This document shows, one piece after another, positions 37,255 to 45,436 of a stretch of 45,436 nucleotides of DNA. Source of the stretch: Clostridium frigidicarnis (GTDB lineage: Bacteria > Bacillota > Clostridia > Clostridiales > Clostridiaceae); assembly GCF_900111985.1 (NCBI RefSeq), contig NZ_FOKI01000029.1, forward strand, positions 1 through 45,436. Direction: 5' to 3'. A program made the translations under genes and the position numbers. Position 1 is the first letter of the stretch; each line of letters opens with the position of its first letter. The notes under the pieces are model-generated. The model made no database searches and was not told the DNA's origin. It saw nothing but the letters and a program-made list of their open reading frames with translations.

Positions 37255-37302
37255 ACTGTCAATTCTCAATTATAACGTGACGCAGCCACTTTTGTTCTAT
37301 AG
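37255..37302 (+). repeat. R1 tail fragment at the kdd stop
   Basis: TGTCAATTCTCAATTATAAC and GACGCAGCCACTTTTGTTCT plus ATAG match the R1 3' end. The kdd stop codon (37297-37299) lies within the conserved tail. Confidence 0.7.
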
Positions 37303-38331
37303 ATAAAGTTTTTCAAATATTTCTTTTAAAGTATCACTTTCTCTAAGTTCAGAAAGAGTTATTTCAGCATGATCTTTAGTATAACCATTTCCAACTATCA
37401 TAGTTACATCTTTACCTACACCTTCAGCTCCAAGTGCTGCTTTGGTAAAGCTTGTAGCCATAGAGAAGAAATAAACTATTCCATTATCTTTTACTGGTAA
37501 TATACAAGACATTTCTGTGTTTGGTATATTTACACAGCTTATAGAGATGTCAACTTCGTTTCCGTTATTAGCAGCTAATGTTTTATTTAATACATCTATT
37601 GGAGTAGTTGCATCAGTTACTATAGCTTCATGACAAAGGCCCCATTGTTTTAAGTTTTTAGCTTGAGCTTCTTTTCTAACCATAGCTATAACTTTTCCTG
37701 TAGGTCCAACTCTTTTCATAGCTTCATATAAGCAAAGCATTCCGGATTTTCCAGCACCTCCAAGTATTAATACACTTTGACCAGGTTTTACAAGTTTAGC
37801 AGTTTGAGCAGGTGCACCAGCAACGTCTAAAGCTGCTAAAGCTAGATTCTCTGACATATCACTTGGTAATTTTGCATAAATTCCACTTTCAAATAATATA
37901 GCTTGAGCTTTAACTTCTACTCTGTCTATATCTTTTTTAACATCAGTTATTTTTTCTATTTTTAAAGGTGTTAGTGATAAAGAAACTAAAGAAGCTATTT
38001 TATCTCCAACTTTTAAATCTCTACCTTTTATATCTTCACCTATTTTAGATATAGTTCCTATGAACATACCGCCTGAACCAGTTACAGGGTTTTGCATTTT
38101 ACCTCTTTCAGAAACTATAGATAATATTTGAGCTTTTATTTTTTCTGAATCTCCATTTGCAGCTTCTTCTATTTGAGTAAATGAAGCAGAGTCAATATTT
38201 AATGCATGAACATCTACTAAAATTTCATTTGAGTATATCTCCATATTATTATCAATTTTATAAGCAGCTTGAGTTAAAACTCCTTGTGGTTCTAAAACTC
38301 TGTGAGTTCCATATTTACATCCTTTTGTCAT
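37297..38331 (-). CDS. kdd: L-erythro-3,5-diaminohexanoate dehydrogenase
   Basis: 344 residues: KGCKYGTHRVLEPQGVLTQAAYKI start, NPVTGSGGMFIGTI, and a Rossmann motif VLILGGAGKSGMLCLYE for NAD+. It oxidises 3,5-diaminohexanoate to 3-keto-5-aminohexanoate with release of the 3-amino group. Neighbours kce and kamA confirm the pathway. The last Leu and stop codons are shared with an R1 tail. ATG 38331 is preceded by GGGGG. Confidence 0.95.
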   Translation of the reverse strand: MTKGCKYGTHRVLEPQGVLTQAAYKIDNNMEIYSNEILVDVHALNIDSASFTQIEEAANGDSEKIKAQILSIVSERGKMQNPVTGSGGMFIGTISKIGEDIKGRDLKVGDKIASLVSLSLTPLKIEKITDVKKDIDRVEVKAQAILFESGIYAKLPSDMSENLALAALDVAGAPAQTAKLVKPGQSVLILGGAGKSGMLCLYEAMKRVGPTGKVIAMVRKEAQAKNLKQWGLCHEAIVTDATTPIDVLNKTLAANNGNEVDISISCVNIPNTEMSCILPVKDNGIVYFFSMATSFTKAALGAEGVGKDVTMIVGNGYTKDHAEITLSELRESDTLKEIFEKLYL

Positions 38332-38425
38332 ATTAGTATCCCCCTTGAATTTGAATTTTTTCTTTTTATTGGGTGTATAGTATATTAAAAACTTAATTTT
38401 TAACAGTTATACTGATAAAATTAAA

Positions 38426-39244
38426 TTATTTTAAACCTAATATTGTTCTTGCTTCACTAGGTGTTGCAATTTCTCTACCTAATTCTTTAGCTATTCTTAC
38501 AACTTTTTCAACCTGTTCAGCATTAGATTTAGCTGGTTGACCTTTTGACATATATACATTGTCTTCAAATCCAACCCTTACATTTCCACCTAGAAGTATT
38601 GCCATTGTAGCCATATTAAATTGGTTTTTACCTATGCCAGATACAGTAAATGTACTTCCAGCTGGTATACTTCCGACCATGAATACAAGATCTCTAGGAG
38701 AGGCAGATATTCCACCATTAACTCCCATTACGAAGTTGAAATGCATTGGACTTTTTATATATCCTTTTTTATTTAGGCGTAAAGCCATATCAATCATACC
38801 TTTATCAAAAACTTCAATTTCAGGTTTGATATTAAGACCTATCATTTTTTCACCAAAATATTTTATTGTATTTTCAGTGTTAACAAATATATCATCTCCA
38901 CCAAAATTACAAGTTCCACAGTCTAGTGTTGCCATTTCAGGATTTAGATATATCGGTTGAAGCCTTTCTTCATCAGACATACCAACAGCACCGCCTGTAG
39001 AAGGTTGGACAATAACATCAGCACATCTTTCTTTTATAGCATTTATACAAGCTTCAAACCTATCTTTACTTTGAGTAGGTGTTCCATCATCTTCTCTTAC
39101 ATGAAGGTGAATTATACTTGCACCAGCTTTATATGCCTTTTCAGCTTCATTGGCTATCTCTTCAACTGTATAAGGAACACTAGGATTATGTTCTTTAGTA
39201 ACTTCAGCTCCACATATAGCAGCTGTAATTATAAGCTTTTCCAT
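38426..39244 (-). CDS. kce: 3-keto-5-aminohexanoate cleavage enzyme
   Basis: 272 residues, BKACE (DUF849) family TIM barrel: IITAAICGAEVTKEHNPSVPYT, the metal-binding HLHVRE, QPSTGGAVGMSDEER, LDCGTCNFGGDDIFVN and GFEDNVYMSKGQ. It condenses 3-keto-5-aminohexanoate with acetyl-CoA to give acetoacetate and 3-aminobutyryl-CoA, using zinc. The frame runs to TTG 39262, but that covers the GGGAGG site; ATG 39244 is the start, 20 bp after kal. Confidence 0.96.
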   Translation of the reverse strand: MEKLIITAAICGAEVTKEHNPSVPYTVEEIANEAEKAYKAGASIIHLHVREDDGTPTQSKDRFEACINAIKERCADVIVQPSTGGAVGMSDEERLQPIYLNPEMATLDCGTCNFGGDDIFVNTENTIKYFGEKMIGLNIKPEIEVFDKGMIDMALRLNKKGYIKSPMHFNFVMGVNGGISASPRDLVFMVGSIPAGSTFTVSGIGKNQFNMATMAILLGGNVRVGFEDNVYMSKGQPAKSNAEQVEKVVRIAKELGREIATPSEARTILGLK

Positions 39245-39264
39245 TCTTATTACCTCCCCCAAGA

Positions 39265-39654
39265 TTATTTATTTCTTTGTTTATTTTTAGGTACTACACA
39301 AGTTCCAGAAGCCTTGCAGACAACAATAGGTTCTGATAAAACATCACAGGCAGAATCATTGATATCAGGTCTTGGAATAATAACTTTTCTTGCTTCAAAA
39401 ACCATTTTTCTAGATGAGTTTCCACACTCAACTATCTCGCCAGTAGCTTCTATATAGTCTCCTGCATAAACTGGAGCAAGGAATTCTACCTTATCATAAG
39501 CCCTAAAAAGACCTTCATCTCCATCATTTTTAATAAGTAATTCAGTTGCTACATCTCCAAATAATTGAAGCATTCTAGCACCATCTACTAGATTTCCACC
39601 ATAATGAGCATCATGTGAGCTCATACGTAGTCTTATAAGAGACTTCATTAACAT
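39265..39654 (-). CDS. kal: 3-aminobutyryl-CoA ammonia-lyase
   Basis: 129 residues, hot-dog fold: [54 protein letters not shown]. It releases ammonia from 3-aminobutyryl-CoA to form crotonyl-CoA, which feeds butyrate synthesis. First gene of the cluster behind the lysine riboswitch. Two starts are possible, ATG 39654 and ATG 39648; the GAGGGGG site does not settle it. Confidence 0.95.
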   Translation of the reverse strand: MLMKSLIRLRMSSHDAHYGGNLVDGARMLQLFGDVATELLIKNDGDEGLFRAYDKVEFLAPVYAGDYIEATGEIVECGNSSRKMVFEARKVIIPRPDINDSACDVLSEPIVVCKASGTCVVPKNKQRNK

Positions 39655-39682
39655 AACCCCCTCTAATCTTTAAGTTAAAAAT

Positions 39683-39936
39683 AAAAAAGCACTGAAAGAT
39701 TTCAGTGCTTGCATGCTAAATAAGATGCATATGCTAATTATGCAATGAAATCAAATCCATTACATAAATAGCTCTCCATATTAATATGGCAAGAATAAAG
39801 TTTTTGTACTTTAATCCCAAGATACATTATATGAACATAATATACCTTTCGGCAAATAATTAATTCATTAAGAATATTGGAGGTTCATCTCCTTAACAAT
39901 TCTTAATTACGCCAATTATTCGCGCCTCTATTTATG
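39683..39936 (-). promoter_or_regulatory. Lysine riboswitch (L-box) with expression platform
   Basis: On the minus strand: ATAGAGGCGCGAATAA, GGCGTAATTAAGAATTG, AAGGAGATGAACCTCC, TTTGCCGAAAGGTA, CTTGGGATT and ATGGAGAGCTATTTATG, the lysine aptamer blocks in order. P1 is nine perfect pairs (39928-39936 with 39763-39771). The terminator stem is AAGCACTGAAA/TTTCAGTGCTT (39700-39710 with 39687-39697) followed by a T-run. An extra helix (39758-39767 with 39738-39747) and an antiterminator (39740-39752 with 39698-39714) suggest ON control. Confidence 0.92.
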
Positions 39937-39972
39937 TTTTCTTCGTTAAATTTTAAATTTACCTATATATAG

Positions 39973-40002
39973 ATTATATTTGACAACATAAGGAAATGTC
40001 AA
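39973..40002 (-). promoter_or_regulatory. kal-kam operon promoter
   Basis: On the minus strand TTGACA (40002-39997), an 18-bp spacer and TATAAT (39978-39973), both consensus. The TTGACA and a TGTCAA at the end of the spacer form an inverted pair. Confidence 0.85.
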
Positions 40003-40024
40003 TATTATCTGAAAATAAAAAATA

Positions 40025-40530
40025 TTTAATTTTTTGTGTACGATATAAAAATCCACAAGATGTTAATTTGTGGGCATCTATAACAAATATAGATAAATGT
40101 TTTAATAAATTGTTAAATTGTTTAAAAATTACTTTTTATTAAAGATATAGCATTTAACTTTCTTCCATAGATATATTCTGGTTCAGGATTTTTTTAGAAT
40201 TTTAGGATAGGGTTAAGAAACTCCAAGAGAGTAAGCTAAACTAAGATTTTTAAAATTAGTAATCTCGGCTCTAGATACGATTTCTATTTTTCATTTATAA
40301 TCCTCATGGAATTTAAGGGATGCTTCATAAATATTCATAAATTATTTCTAAAAATTTTGATTTAAAATAATTTAAGCAATAATAAAACGTTTTCGTTGTT
40401 GGGTTTAAAGTACAGAAAAATTTGTAAAAAAATAAAATATAGTGTATATAATAGGTGAAAAACTTACTTTAAAGCTTATGAAAACAATTTTATTACGAAA
40501 TTTCAAGACCAAATACAAATATAACATTCG
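40025..40530. other. Long gap before purA with no gene
   Basis: No plausible ORF. A CCACAA/TTGTGG hairpin lies near 40053-40072 and a less AT-rich block at 40190-40330 with scattered complementarity (TTCCAT near 40164, ATGGAA near 40309). A possible promoter TTGTAA/TATAAT (40422-40427, 40447-40452; 19-bp spacer) could start a transcript here. No known riboswitch or T-box motif was recognised. Confidence 0.3.
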
Positions 40531-40538
40531 TAATTTTA

Positions 40539-40567
40539 TTGACTATTGAATTCTACTTTGATAGTAT
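40539..40567 (+). promoter_or_regulatory. Candidate purA promoter
   Basis: TTGACT (40539-40544), a 17-bp spacer, TAGTAT (40562-40567). A GAGAATATTCTC palindrome lies at about 40576-40587, at the expected start of transcription. Confidence 0.5.
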
Positions 40568-40702
40568 TTTATAGGGAGAATATTCTCTAAAAATAAATAA
40601 ATTGTTTTTTGGAAAAGCTATATTTAATAGACTTTTTAAGATAAATTATAATGATTAATTAGATTTTAAACTATAAAATCATTAAAAAATGGAGGTTTTT
40701 AT

Positions 40703-41989
40703 ATGTCAGCATTCATAGTTGTAGGAGCCCAATGGGGAGATGAAGGAAAAGGTAAAATGACAGACTACCTTGCAGAAGACGCAGATGTAGTTGTAAGATA
40801 CCAAGGTGGAAACAATGCAGGTCATACTGTAGAAGTTGGGGATAAACAATACAAGCTTCATTTAATTCCATCAGGAGTTCTTTATGAAAATAAGCTAAAT
40901 GTAATAGGTAATGGACTAGTTGTAGATCCAAAAGCTTTATTTGAAGAAATGGATTATCTAAAAGGCTTAGGTGTAGATATAACTCCAGAAAAATTAATAG
41001 TAAGTGATAGAGCACAAGTTATAATGCCATATCATAAAGTACTTGATGCATTAAAAGAAAAAGCTAGAGGAAAAAATGATATTGGAACAACAGGAAAAGG
41101 AATAGGACCTAGTTATACTGATAAGTTTGAGAGATGTGGAATAAGAGTTTGTGATTTAATGCATAAAGATGTTTTCAAAACAAAACTTATGGAAAACATA
41201 GAAATGAAAAATGCATATATAACAAAAGTATTAGATGGAGAAGAATTAAACTTTGACGAAATCTATGCACAGTACTTAGATTACGCAGAAAGATTAAGAC
41301 CATTTGTAAAAGATGTATCAGTTAGGGTATATGATGAAATAAAAGCTGGTAAAAAAGTTTTATTTGAAGGAGCTCAAGGAATGCTTCTTGATATAGATCA
41401 TGGAACATATCCATATGTTACATCATCAAACACAACATCTGGTGGAGTATGTAGTGGAGTTGGTATAGGACCAAACATGATTCAAAACGCTGTAGGTATA
41501 GCTAAGGCTTATACTACTAGAGTTGGTAAGGGACCATTCCCAACAGAATTAAATGATGAGACTGGTGAGTGGATAAGAACTAAGGGTCATGAATATGGAG
41601 TTACTACAGGAAGATCTAGAAGATGTGGATGGCTTGATTTAGTAATACTAAAAACTACTGCTAGAGTATGTGGATTAACATCATTTGCTGTTACTAAAAT
41701 AGACACATTAGCAGGATTAGAAAAAATAAAAGTATGTGTTGGATATAAATTTAATAATGAAGTAATAGATTATTTTCCAGCAAGTCTTGAAGATTTAGCT
41801 TTATGTGAGCCTATTTATGAAGAATTTGAAGGTTGGGAAGAAAAAATAGAAGACGCAAGAAGCTATGATGAACTACCTGAAAATGCTAAGAAATATTTAA
41901 AGAGAATAGAAGAATTCACAGGAGTTAAAATAGCAATAGTTTCTGTAGGACCAAAAAGAGACCAAACTATGATGGTTGGAGAAATATAA
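40703..41989 (+). CDS. purA: Adenylosuccinate synthetase
   Basis: 428 residues: [20 protein letters not shown] (GTP-binding loop), [58 protein letters not shown]. It joins IMP and aspartate with GTP in AMP synthesis. Full length. GGAGG before ATG 40703; followed at once by a terminator, so monocistronic. Confidence 0.98.
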   Translation: MSAFIVVGAQWGDEGKGKMTDYLAEDADVVVRYQGGNNAGHTVEVGDKQYKLHLIPSGVLYENKLNVIGNGLVVDPKALFEEMDYLKGLGVDITPEKLIVSDRAQVIMPYHKVLDALKEKARGKNDIGTTGKGIGPSYTDKFERCGIRVCDLMHKDVFKTKLMENIEMKNAYITKVLDGEELNFDEIYAQYLDYAERLRPFVKDVSVRVYDEIKAGKKVLFEGAQGMLLDIDHGTYPYVTSSNTTSGGVCSGVGIGPNMIQNAVGIAKAYTTRVGKGPFPTELNDETGEWIRTKGHEYGVTTGRSRRCGWLDLVILKTTARVCGLTSFAVTKIDTLAGLEKIKVCVGYKFNNEVIDYFPASLEDLALCEPIYEEFEGWEEKIEDARSYDELPENAKKYLKRIEEFTGVKIAIVSVGPKRDQTMMVGEI

Positions 41990-41998
41990 TATAAATAC

Positions 41999-42029
41999 AA
42001 AAAAGTAGCGTTTGTCGCTACTTTTTTTT
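41999..42029 (+). terminator. purA terminator
   Basis: AAAAAAGTAGCG/CGCTACTTTTTT stem with a five-base loop and T-run. Confidence 0.92.
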
Positions 42030-42055
42030 ACGCTATTAGGATAGTATAGAAAAAT

Positions 42056-42089
42056 TTAACCCTAAAATGCCGATAAAACCTAGGGTTAA
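42056..42089. repeat. Nine-bp hairpin downstream of purA
   Basis: TTAACCCTA (42056-42064) and TAGGGTTAA (42081-42089), perfect inverted repeat with a 16-base loop. It lies directly before an R1 remnant; function unknown. Confidence 0.5.
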
Positions 42090-42090
42090 A

Positions 42091-42215
42091 GGGATTGAGA
42101 ATTGAAAATTTACAATTGACAATGTTGGATGAAATCTTCTTATATAAAATTTCTAAAATAAAAAACCTTATTAAAGAAAATCTGTGATTTTCAACAACGA
42201 CTTTCAACTTTTATT
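42091..42215 (+). repeat. R1 repeat, copy E (truncated)
   Basis: Carries GAGAATTGAAAATTTACAAT, GAAATCTTCTTA and AAAGAAAATCTGTGATTTTC but lacks the right half with the GGGCGCAGCC tail. Sequence 42216-42310 is AT-rich with nothing else seen. Confidence 0.65.
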
Positions 42216-42322
42216 CTAAATAAATTGTTAAAATTCATTGTTTATATGTTTTTTATATTGTTATTTTTGAGATACAGTAATATTATCTTTATAAGGCTTA
42301 AAATGGAAGTGGGGATGAATAA

Positions 42323-43048
42323 ATGGGCGTTTATGAAAAAGAGTATGAGATTTTTTATCAGAATGTTGATATGTTTAAAAATTTAAGTATTCCATATTTG
42401 ATGGATTTATTTTCTGATATAGCCTCTAGTCAAAGTGAATATATAAATTTAGGAGTTCAGTACCAAAAAGAACACAATGTAGCGTGGGTGTTGTACAAAT
42501 GGAATATTGAAATACTTAAAAATATAAAATATGAGGATAAAATAAAGATTAGGACTATGGCATATTCTTTTAAGAAGTTTTATGCTTATAGAACATTTGA
42601 AGTTGAAAATTCTAAAGGTGAAATAGTTGCTACTGCAAAATCTACATGGCTTATGATTGATATAAATAAAAGAAGGGCAATAAGAATACCAAATGAATTT
42701 TGTATTGGATATGGATCAATATCCGATGAACAATTGAAATTAGAAGATGTGACTAAGTTTAATGGAGAAAAACAAGAGGATATAAAAGTTAAGTATAGCA
42801 ATATAGACTGTAATAATCATGTTAATAACGTAAACTATATAAGATGGGCCTTAGATAATACTCCATTAGAATATATAGAAAAAAGAGAAATTAAAGAAAT
42901 TAGAATAGTGTATAGTAAAGAAGCTATATATGGAGAAACTGTTGAAGTTTATACAGAATTTAATTGTGATAAAGAAGATATTATAGGGTTATATAAATTT
43001 AATCATGAAGACACAGAACTATGTAAAATACAAATTTTATTTAAATAA
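42323..43048 (+). CDS. Acyl-ACP thioesterase
   Basis: 241 residues, FatA/FatB-type double hot-dog protein. The first half has FKNLSIPYLMDLFSDIASSQSEYINLG and VAWVLYKWNIEI; the second has the catalytic region YSNIDCNNHVNNVNYIRWAL, with the Asn and His of the family. It releases fatty acids from acyl carrier protein. Chain-length preference cannot be read. The weak AGTGGGG site precedes ATG 42323. No operon partner. Confidence 0.88.
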   Translation: MGVYEKEYEIFYQNVDMFKNLSIPYLMDLFSDIASSQSEYINLGVQYQKEHNVAWVLYKWNIEILKNIKYEDKIKIRTMAYSFKKFYAYRTFEVENSKGEIVATAKSTWLMIDINKRRAIRIPNEFCIGYGSISDEQLKLEDVTKFNGEKQEDIKVKYSNIDCNNHVNNVNYIRWALDNTPLEYIEKREIKEIRIVYSKEAIYGETVEVYTEFNCDKEDIIGLYKFNHEDTELCKIQILFK

Positions 43049-43094
43049 GTTTAAATAAAACGATAACAAAAATTACTTATAAAGACATTTTAAA

Positions 43095-43256
43095 AATTGA
43101 CAATTGAAGATTGACAATTGACGATGAAGGAGATTTTTCTTCACTTTGTTTAGAAAAACTTAGAATTAAATTCTAGAATTAAGATTTTTCTCAGAAAAAT
43201 TAACCATAATTGCTAATTTTCAATTGTCAATTAAAAAGTGGCTTAGCCACCTTTTT
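43095..43256 (+). repeat. R1 repeat, copy F, with a terminator tail
   Basis: Left end TTGACAATTGAAGATTGACA, right end CAATTGTCAATTAAAAAGTG. Here the tail is a clean hairpin AAAAAGTGGCT/AGCCACcTTTTT, a terminator between convergent genes; the minus gene's stop codon (43255-43257) lies at its edge. Confidence 0.75.
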
Positions 43257-44499
43257 AAAAGTTGTAACAGCTTTTAGCCACCTTAGAAGCAGAACTCCAA
43301 GCCCATTGAAGGTTAAAACCACCACAATCACCGTCTACATCTAAAATTTCACCGCAAAAATATAAGTTTTTTATTAACTTAGATTGTAGTGTCAAAGGAT
43401 CAACCTCACATGTATTTATTCCACCACAAGTTACTTGAGCATTGTTGAATGAATTAGTATCTGTTACTTTAAAAGTCCAGAATTTAAAAATGTTAAGTAA
43501 AGTTTTTCTTTCATCCCAAGTTAGTTCATATGCGGGCTTGTGTATTGAAGGTATACTACATTCCTTTAAAATTACGGGTATAAGTTTTTTATTTATTATT
43601 CCAACAAAACAATCCGCTAGACTTCTATAGGAAAACGTACCTAAATGATTATCTAAAAAACTATTCAAATCGTTTATAGATATATCAGGTAACATATCTA
43701 TTTTTATTTCAACATTTTCTTTTAAACTTAAAGACTTAGAAGCAATTCTGCTAATTTGTAGTATTGGAGGACCTGATATTCCGTAATCAGTAAATAGTAT
43801 TTCTCCAAATTCTTTTCTTTTAGACTTACCATTAACAAAAATCTCAGCATATCCGTTAAACTTTACACCAGATAAGGCTTTTAGATGTTTATAATCAAGT
43901 TTTAACTGAACAATAGCCGGTACTGGGGTTACTATGCTATGACCAAATGATTTAGATAAAGTATATCCAGAGCCATCTGAACCAGTATTGGTAGCTGATT
44001 TACCACCAGTTGCTATTATTAGTTTATTGCAAGAAAAAACCTCATCATTATCTCTTATTGATATAGTAAAAGTATCCTTAACCTTTTTTATTGATGCAAC
44101 TTTATGATTTGTATATAGGGGTATTGATCTGTCTTCAATAGCAAACCTAAATAGATCAACTACAGAGGAGGCTTGTAAAGACATAGGGTACATTTTGCTG
44201 CCTTCTAAAGTAACTAGAGGTAATCCTAACATTGAAAAGAAATTTACAGTATCATCTACAGAAAAATCTTTTAATGTGTCAATAAAGAATTCGTTATTAT
44301 CGCTATGATAATTTAAAAATGGATAAGATATAAATGCATTTGTTATATTGCATCTACCATTACCAGTAGTAAGAACTTTTTTACATATTCTATCAGAACC
44401 TTCTAAAATGGCAACATCTAGCCCTAAATCTTTGCAAGAAATAGCAGAAAAAACGCCAGAAGCACCACCACCAATTATAATCACGTCATGAAATATCAT
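43255..44499 (-). CDS. BaiN/HI0933-family flavoprotein
   Basis: 414 residues, NAD(P)/FAD-dependent oxidoreductase of the HI0933/YhiN group. FAD-binding VIIIGGGASGVFSAI at the N-terminus, VLTTGNGRCNITNAF, LIIATGGKSATNTGSDGSGY, and C-terminal TCGGINTCEVDPLTLQSK with FCGEILDVDGDCGGFNLQWAWSS, in pieces of the family signature. The substrate is unknown; relatives include BaiN and proteins labelled aminoacetone oxidase-like. Start four bases after the nitrilase-family gene, so co-transcribed. Confidence 0.9.
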   Translation of the reverse strand: MIFHDVIIIGGGASGVFSAISCKDLGLDVAILEGSDRICKKVLTTGNGRCNITNAFISYPFLNYHSDNNEFFIDTLKDFSVDDTVNFFSMLGLPLVTLEGSKMYPMSLQASSVVDLFRFAIEDRSIPLYTNHKVASIKKVKDTFTISIRDNDEVFSCNKLIIATGGKSATNTGSDGSGYTLSKSFGHSIVTPVPAIVQLKLDYKHLKALSGVKFNGYAEIFVNGKSKRKEFGEILFTDYGISGPPILQISRIASKSLSLKENVEIKIDMLPDISINDLNSFLDNHLGTFSYRSLADCFVGIINKKLIPVILKECSIPSIHKPAYELTWDERKTLLNIFKFWTFKVTDTNSFNNAQVTCGGINTCEVDPLTLQSKLIKNLYFCGEILDVDGDCGGFNLQWAWSSASKVAKSCYNF

Positions 44500-44503
44500 A
44501 AGT

Positions 44504-45298
44504 TTAAACTCCTTTATAACCTAATATATATAAATCTTCTTTTCTATCATTTTTCACGTTAAATGTTTCTCTTAGATTTGTTACTAAATCTAAATCTAAA
44601 TCTCCAATAATTAGTCCCTCTTTATTAAATAAAGTTTTAATAATAGTTCCATCAGGAGATATTATTGATGAATCACCACTATAATATAAATCATTACCTA
44701 AACCAACTCTATTAACACCAAGAATATAGCATTGATTTTCTATAGCTCGTGATTTAAGTAGTGATATCCAATGTTCACGCCTAGATTGTGGCCAATTAGC
44801 AATAACTATTATAGCATGACTTTTCTTTGAAAGTATTTGAAATAGTTCTGGAAATCTTAAATCATAACATATAGTGCTTCCAAATATAAAATTATTAATT
44901 GGTGTTATAACAAAATCATCTCCACCAACATAAAAATTGGATTCTTCACCAAATGAAAATGGGTGGATTTTTGAGTATGAGGATAGAACATCACCAGATT
45001 TTGATACAATTAACAAGTTATTCTTAGCTTTGTTTTTATATTCTTGAACACAGCCAAAAGCAATATTAATATGAAATTTTTGAGAAAGTTTGCAGAACCA
45101 TTTAATAGTATCGCAATCATTAGAGTTTTTTTCTTTAATTTCTAGGGTATTCATAGAAAAACCTGTCAATGTCATTTCAGGGAAAATGGCAAAATCACAA
45201 TTGTATTTTTTACATTTTTCTATAAAAAATTGTACTTTATTTTTATTTGCATTCTTATTTTCCCAAACAATATTTAATTGGCATAAAGCTACTTTCAT
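44504..45298 (-). CDS. Nitrilase-family carbon-nitrogen hydrolase
   Basis: 264 residues. The Glu-Lys-Cys triad is visible: FPEMTLTGFSM (Glu at about 41), SKIHPFSFGEES (Lys), GSTICYDLRFPELFQ (Cys). It also has NWPQSRREHWISLLKSRAIENQ. It resembles omega-amidase/YafV-like members that hydrolyse small amides. The frame begins at GTG 45307, but ATG 45298 lies eight bases after GGAG, giving MKVALCQLNIVWE. First of a two-gene minus unit with the flavoprotein. Confidence 0.88.
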   Translation of the reverse strand: MKVALCQLNIVWENKNANKNKVQFFIEKCKKYNCDFAIFPEMTLTGFSMNTLEIKEKNSNDCDTIKWFCKLSQKFHINIAFGCVQEYKNKAKNNLLIVSKSGDVLSSYSKIHPFSFGEESNFYVGGDDFVITPINNFIFGSTICYDLRFPELFQILSKKSHAIIVIANWPQSRREHWISLLKSRAIENQCYILGVNRVGLGNDLYYSGDSSIISPDGTIIKTLFNKEGLIIGDLDLDLVTNLRETFNVKNDRKEDLYILGYKGV

Positions 45299-45341
45299 AG
45301 ATATCACTCCAAATTAAAATATTTAAATATAAATTTGCACA

Positions 45342-45436
45342 TCAACTTTCCACTCTCAACCTTCAACTTTATATTTAGGAAGTCCGTGACTTTCAACAAT
45401 AATCGTCAATCGTCAATTCTCAATTGTCAATTAAAA
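45342..45436 (+). repeat. R1 repeat, copy G (cut by window end)
   Basis: CAACTTTCCACTCTCAACCT, TATTTAGGAAGTCCGTGACT, AACAATAATCGTCAATCGTC and CAATTGTCAATTAAAA: the right half of R1, in the same orientation, running off the window. It lies upstream of the nitrilase-family gene. Confidence 0.75.

Noticed and set aside
40383-40397. CcpA cre-like palindrome AAAACGTTTT upstream of purA
   Set aside because: Too short, flanks do not fit the cre consensus, and purA is not an expected carbon-control target.
40025-40700. T-box or purine riboswitch before purA
   Set aside because: No AGGGTGGNACCGCG block and no purine aptamer loop motifs were found.

Overview
This is a low-GC chromosomal window that looks like Clostridium sensu stricto: an anaerobic endospore former that ferments lysine. 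The evidence is the AT-rich sequence, strong AGGAGG ribosome binding sites with many TTG/GTG starts, sporulation-associated genes (yyaC-like, lonC-type), SAM and lysine riboswitches, and a kam/kdd/kce/kal lysine fermentation cluster. The left edge (noc, soj/parA, spo0J/parB, DUF4446) with two parS sites places the window close to oriC. By analogy with Bacillus, the + strand points away from oriC, so + genes are co-directional with replication. No rRNA, tRNA, transposase, prophage or CRISPR array was seen.

Layout. 1-4.0 kb: chromosome segregation and nucleoid occlusion. 4.1-7.4 kb: ykuS-like gene, then a minus-strand block (yyaC-like, cysteine desulfurase family, LysE-family exporter), then a DUF3343 Se/S-carrier-like gene. 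7.8-10.1 kb: mscS, DUF951, rpsF-ssb-rpsR. 10.5-17.6 kb: MazG-like, yybS, gdpP, rplI, lonC, dnaB. 18.1-20.0 kb: LUD-domain gene and yitT. 20.2-22.9 kb (minus): metN-metI-metQ methionine importer under a SAM-I riboswitch. 23.4-28.3 kb: sufCBDSU iron-sulfur cluster assembly. 28.6-30.2 kb: glpK behind an attenuator-like leader. 30.5 kb: a 48-residue gene. 30.7-39.9 kb (minus): kal-kce-kdd, then kamA-kamB-kamC-kamD-kamE, behind a lysine riboswitch. 40.7-45.3 kb: purA, an acyl-ACP thioesterase, and on the minus strand a BaiN-like flavoprotein and a nitrilase-family hydrolase.

The kam cluster encodes lysine to crotonyl-CoA: KamA makes beta-lysine, KamDE makes 3,5-diaminohexanoate, Kdd oxidises it, Kce cleaves it with acetyl-CoA, and Kal removes ammonia. 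KamB and KamC are two ATPases, one MutS-like, probably serving the aminomutase. From base pairing alone the lysine riboswitch appears wired as an ON switch: lysine-bound P1 excludes a 10-bp helix that would otherwise hide the antiterminator. This fits a catabolic operon.

Three families of short non-coding repeats fill the longer gaps. R1 is about 100-300 bp, a string of small hairpins ending in a terminator-like motif; every copy has the same orientation. R2 has terminal inverted repeats beginning GGCACAT; one copy contains a whole R1 and another forms the yitT terminator. R3 is a 94-bp MITE with a 9-bp target duplication, just upstream of the LUD gene. Other readable signals are a parS site that is also the palindromic terminator of noc, a consensus met promoter inside a palindrome, an inverted repeat over the suf promoter, and a probable ATT start codon for kamC.
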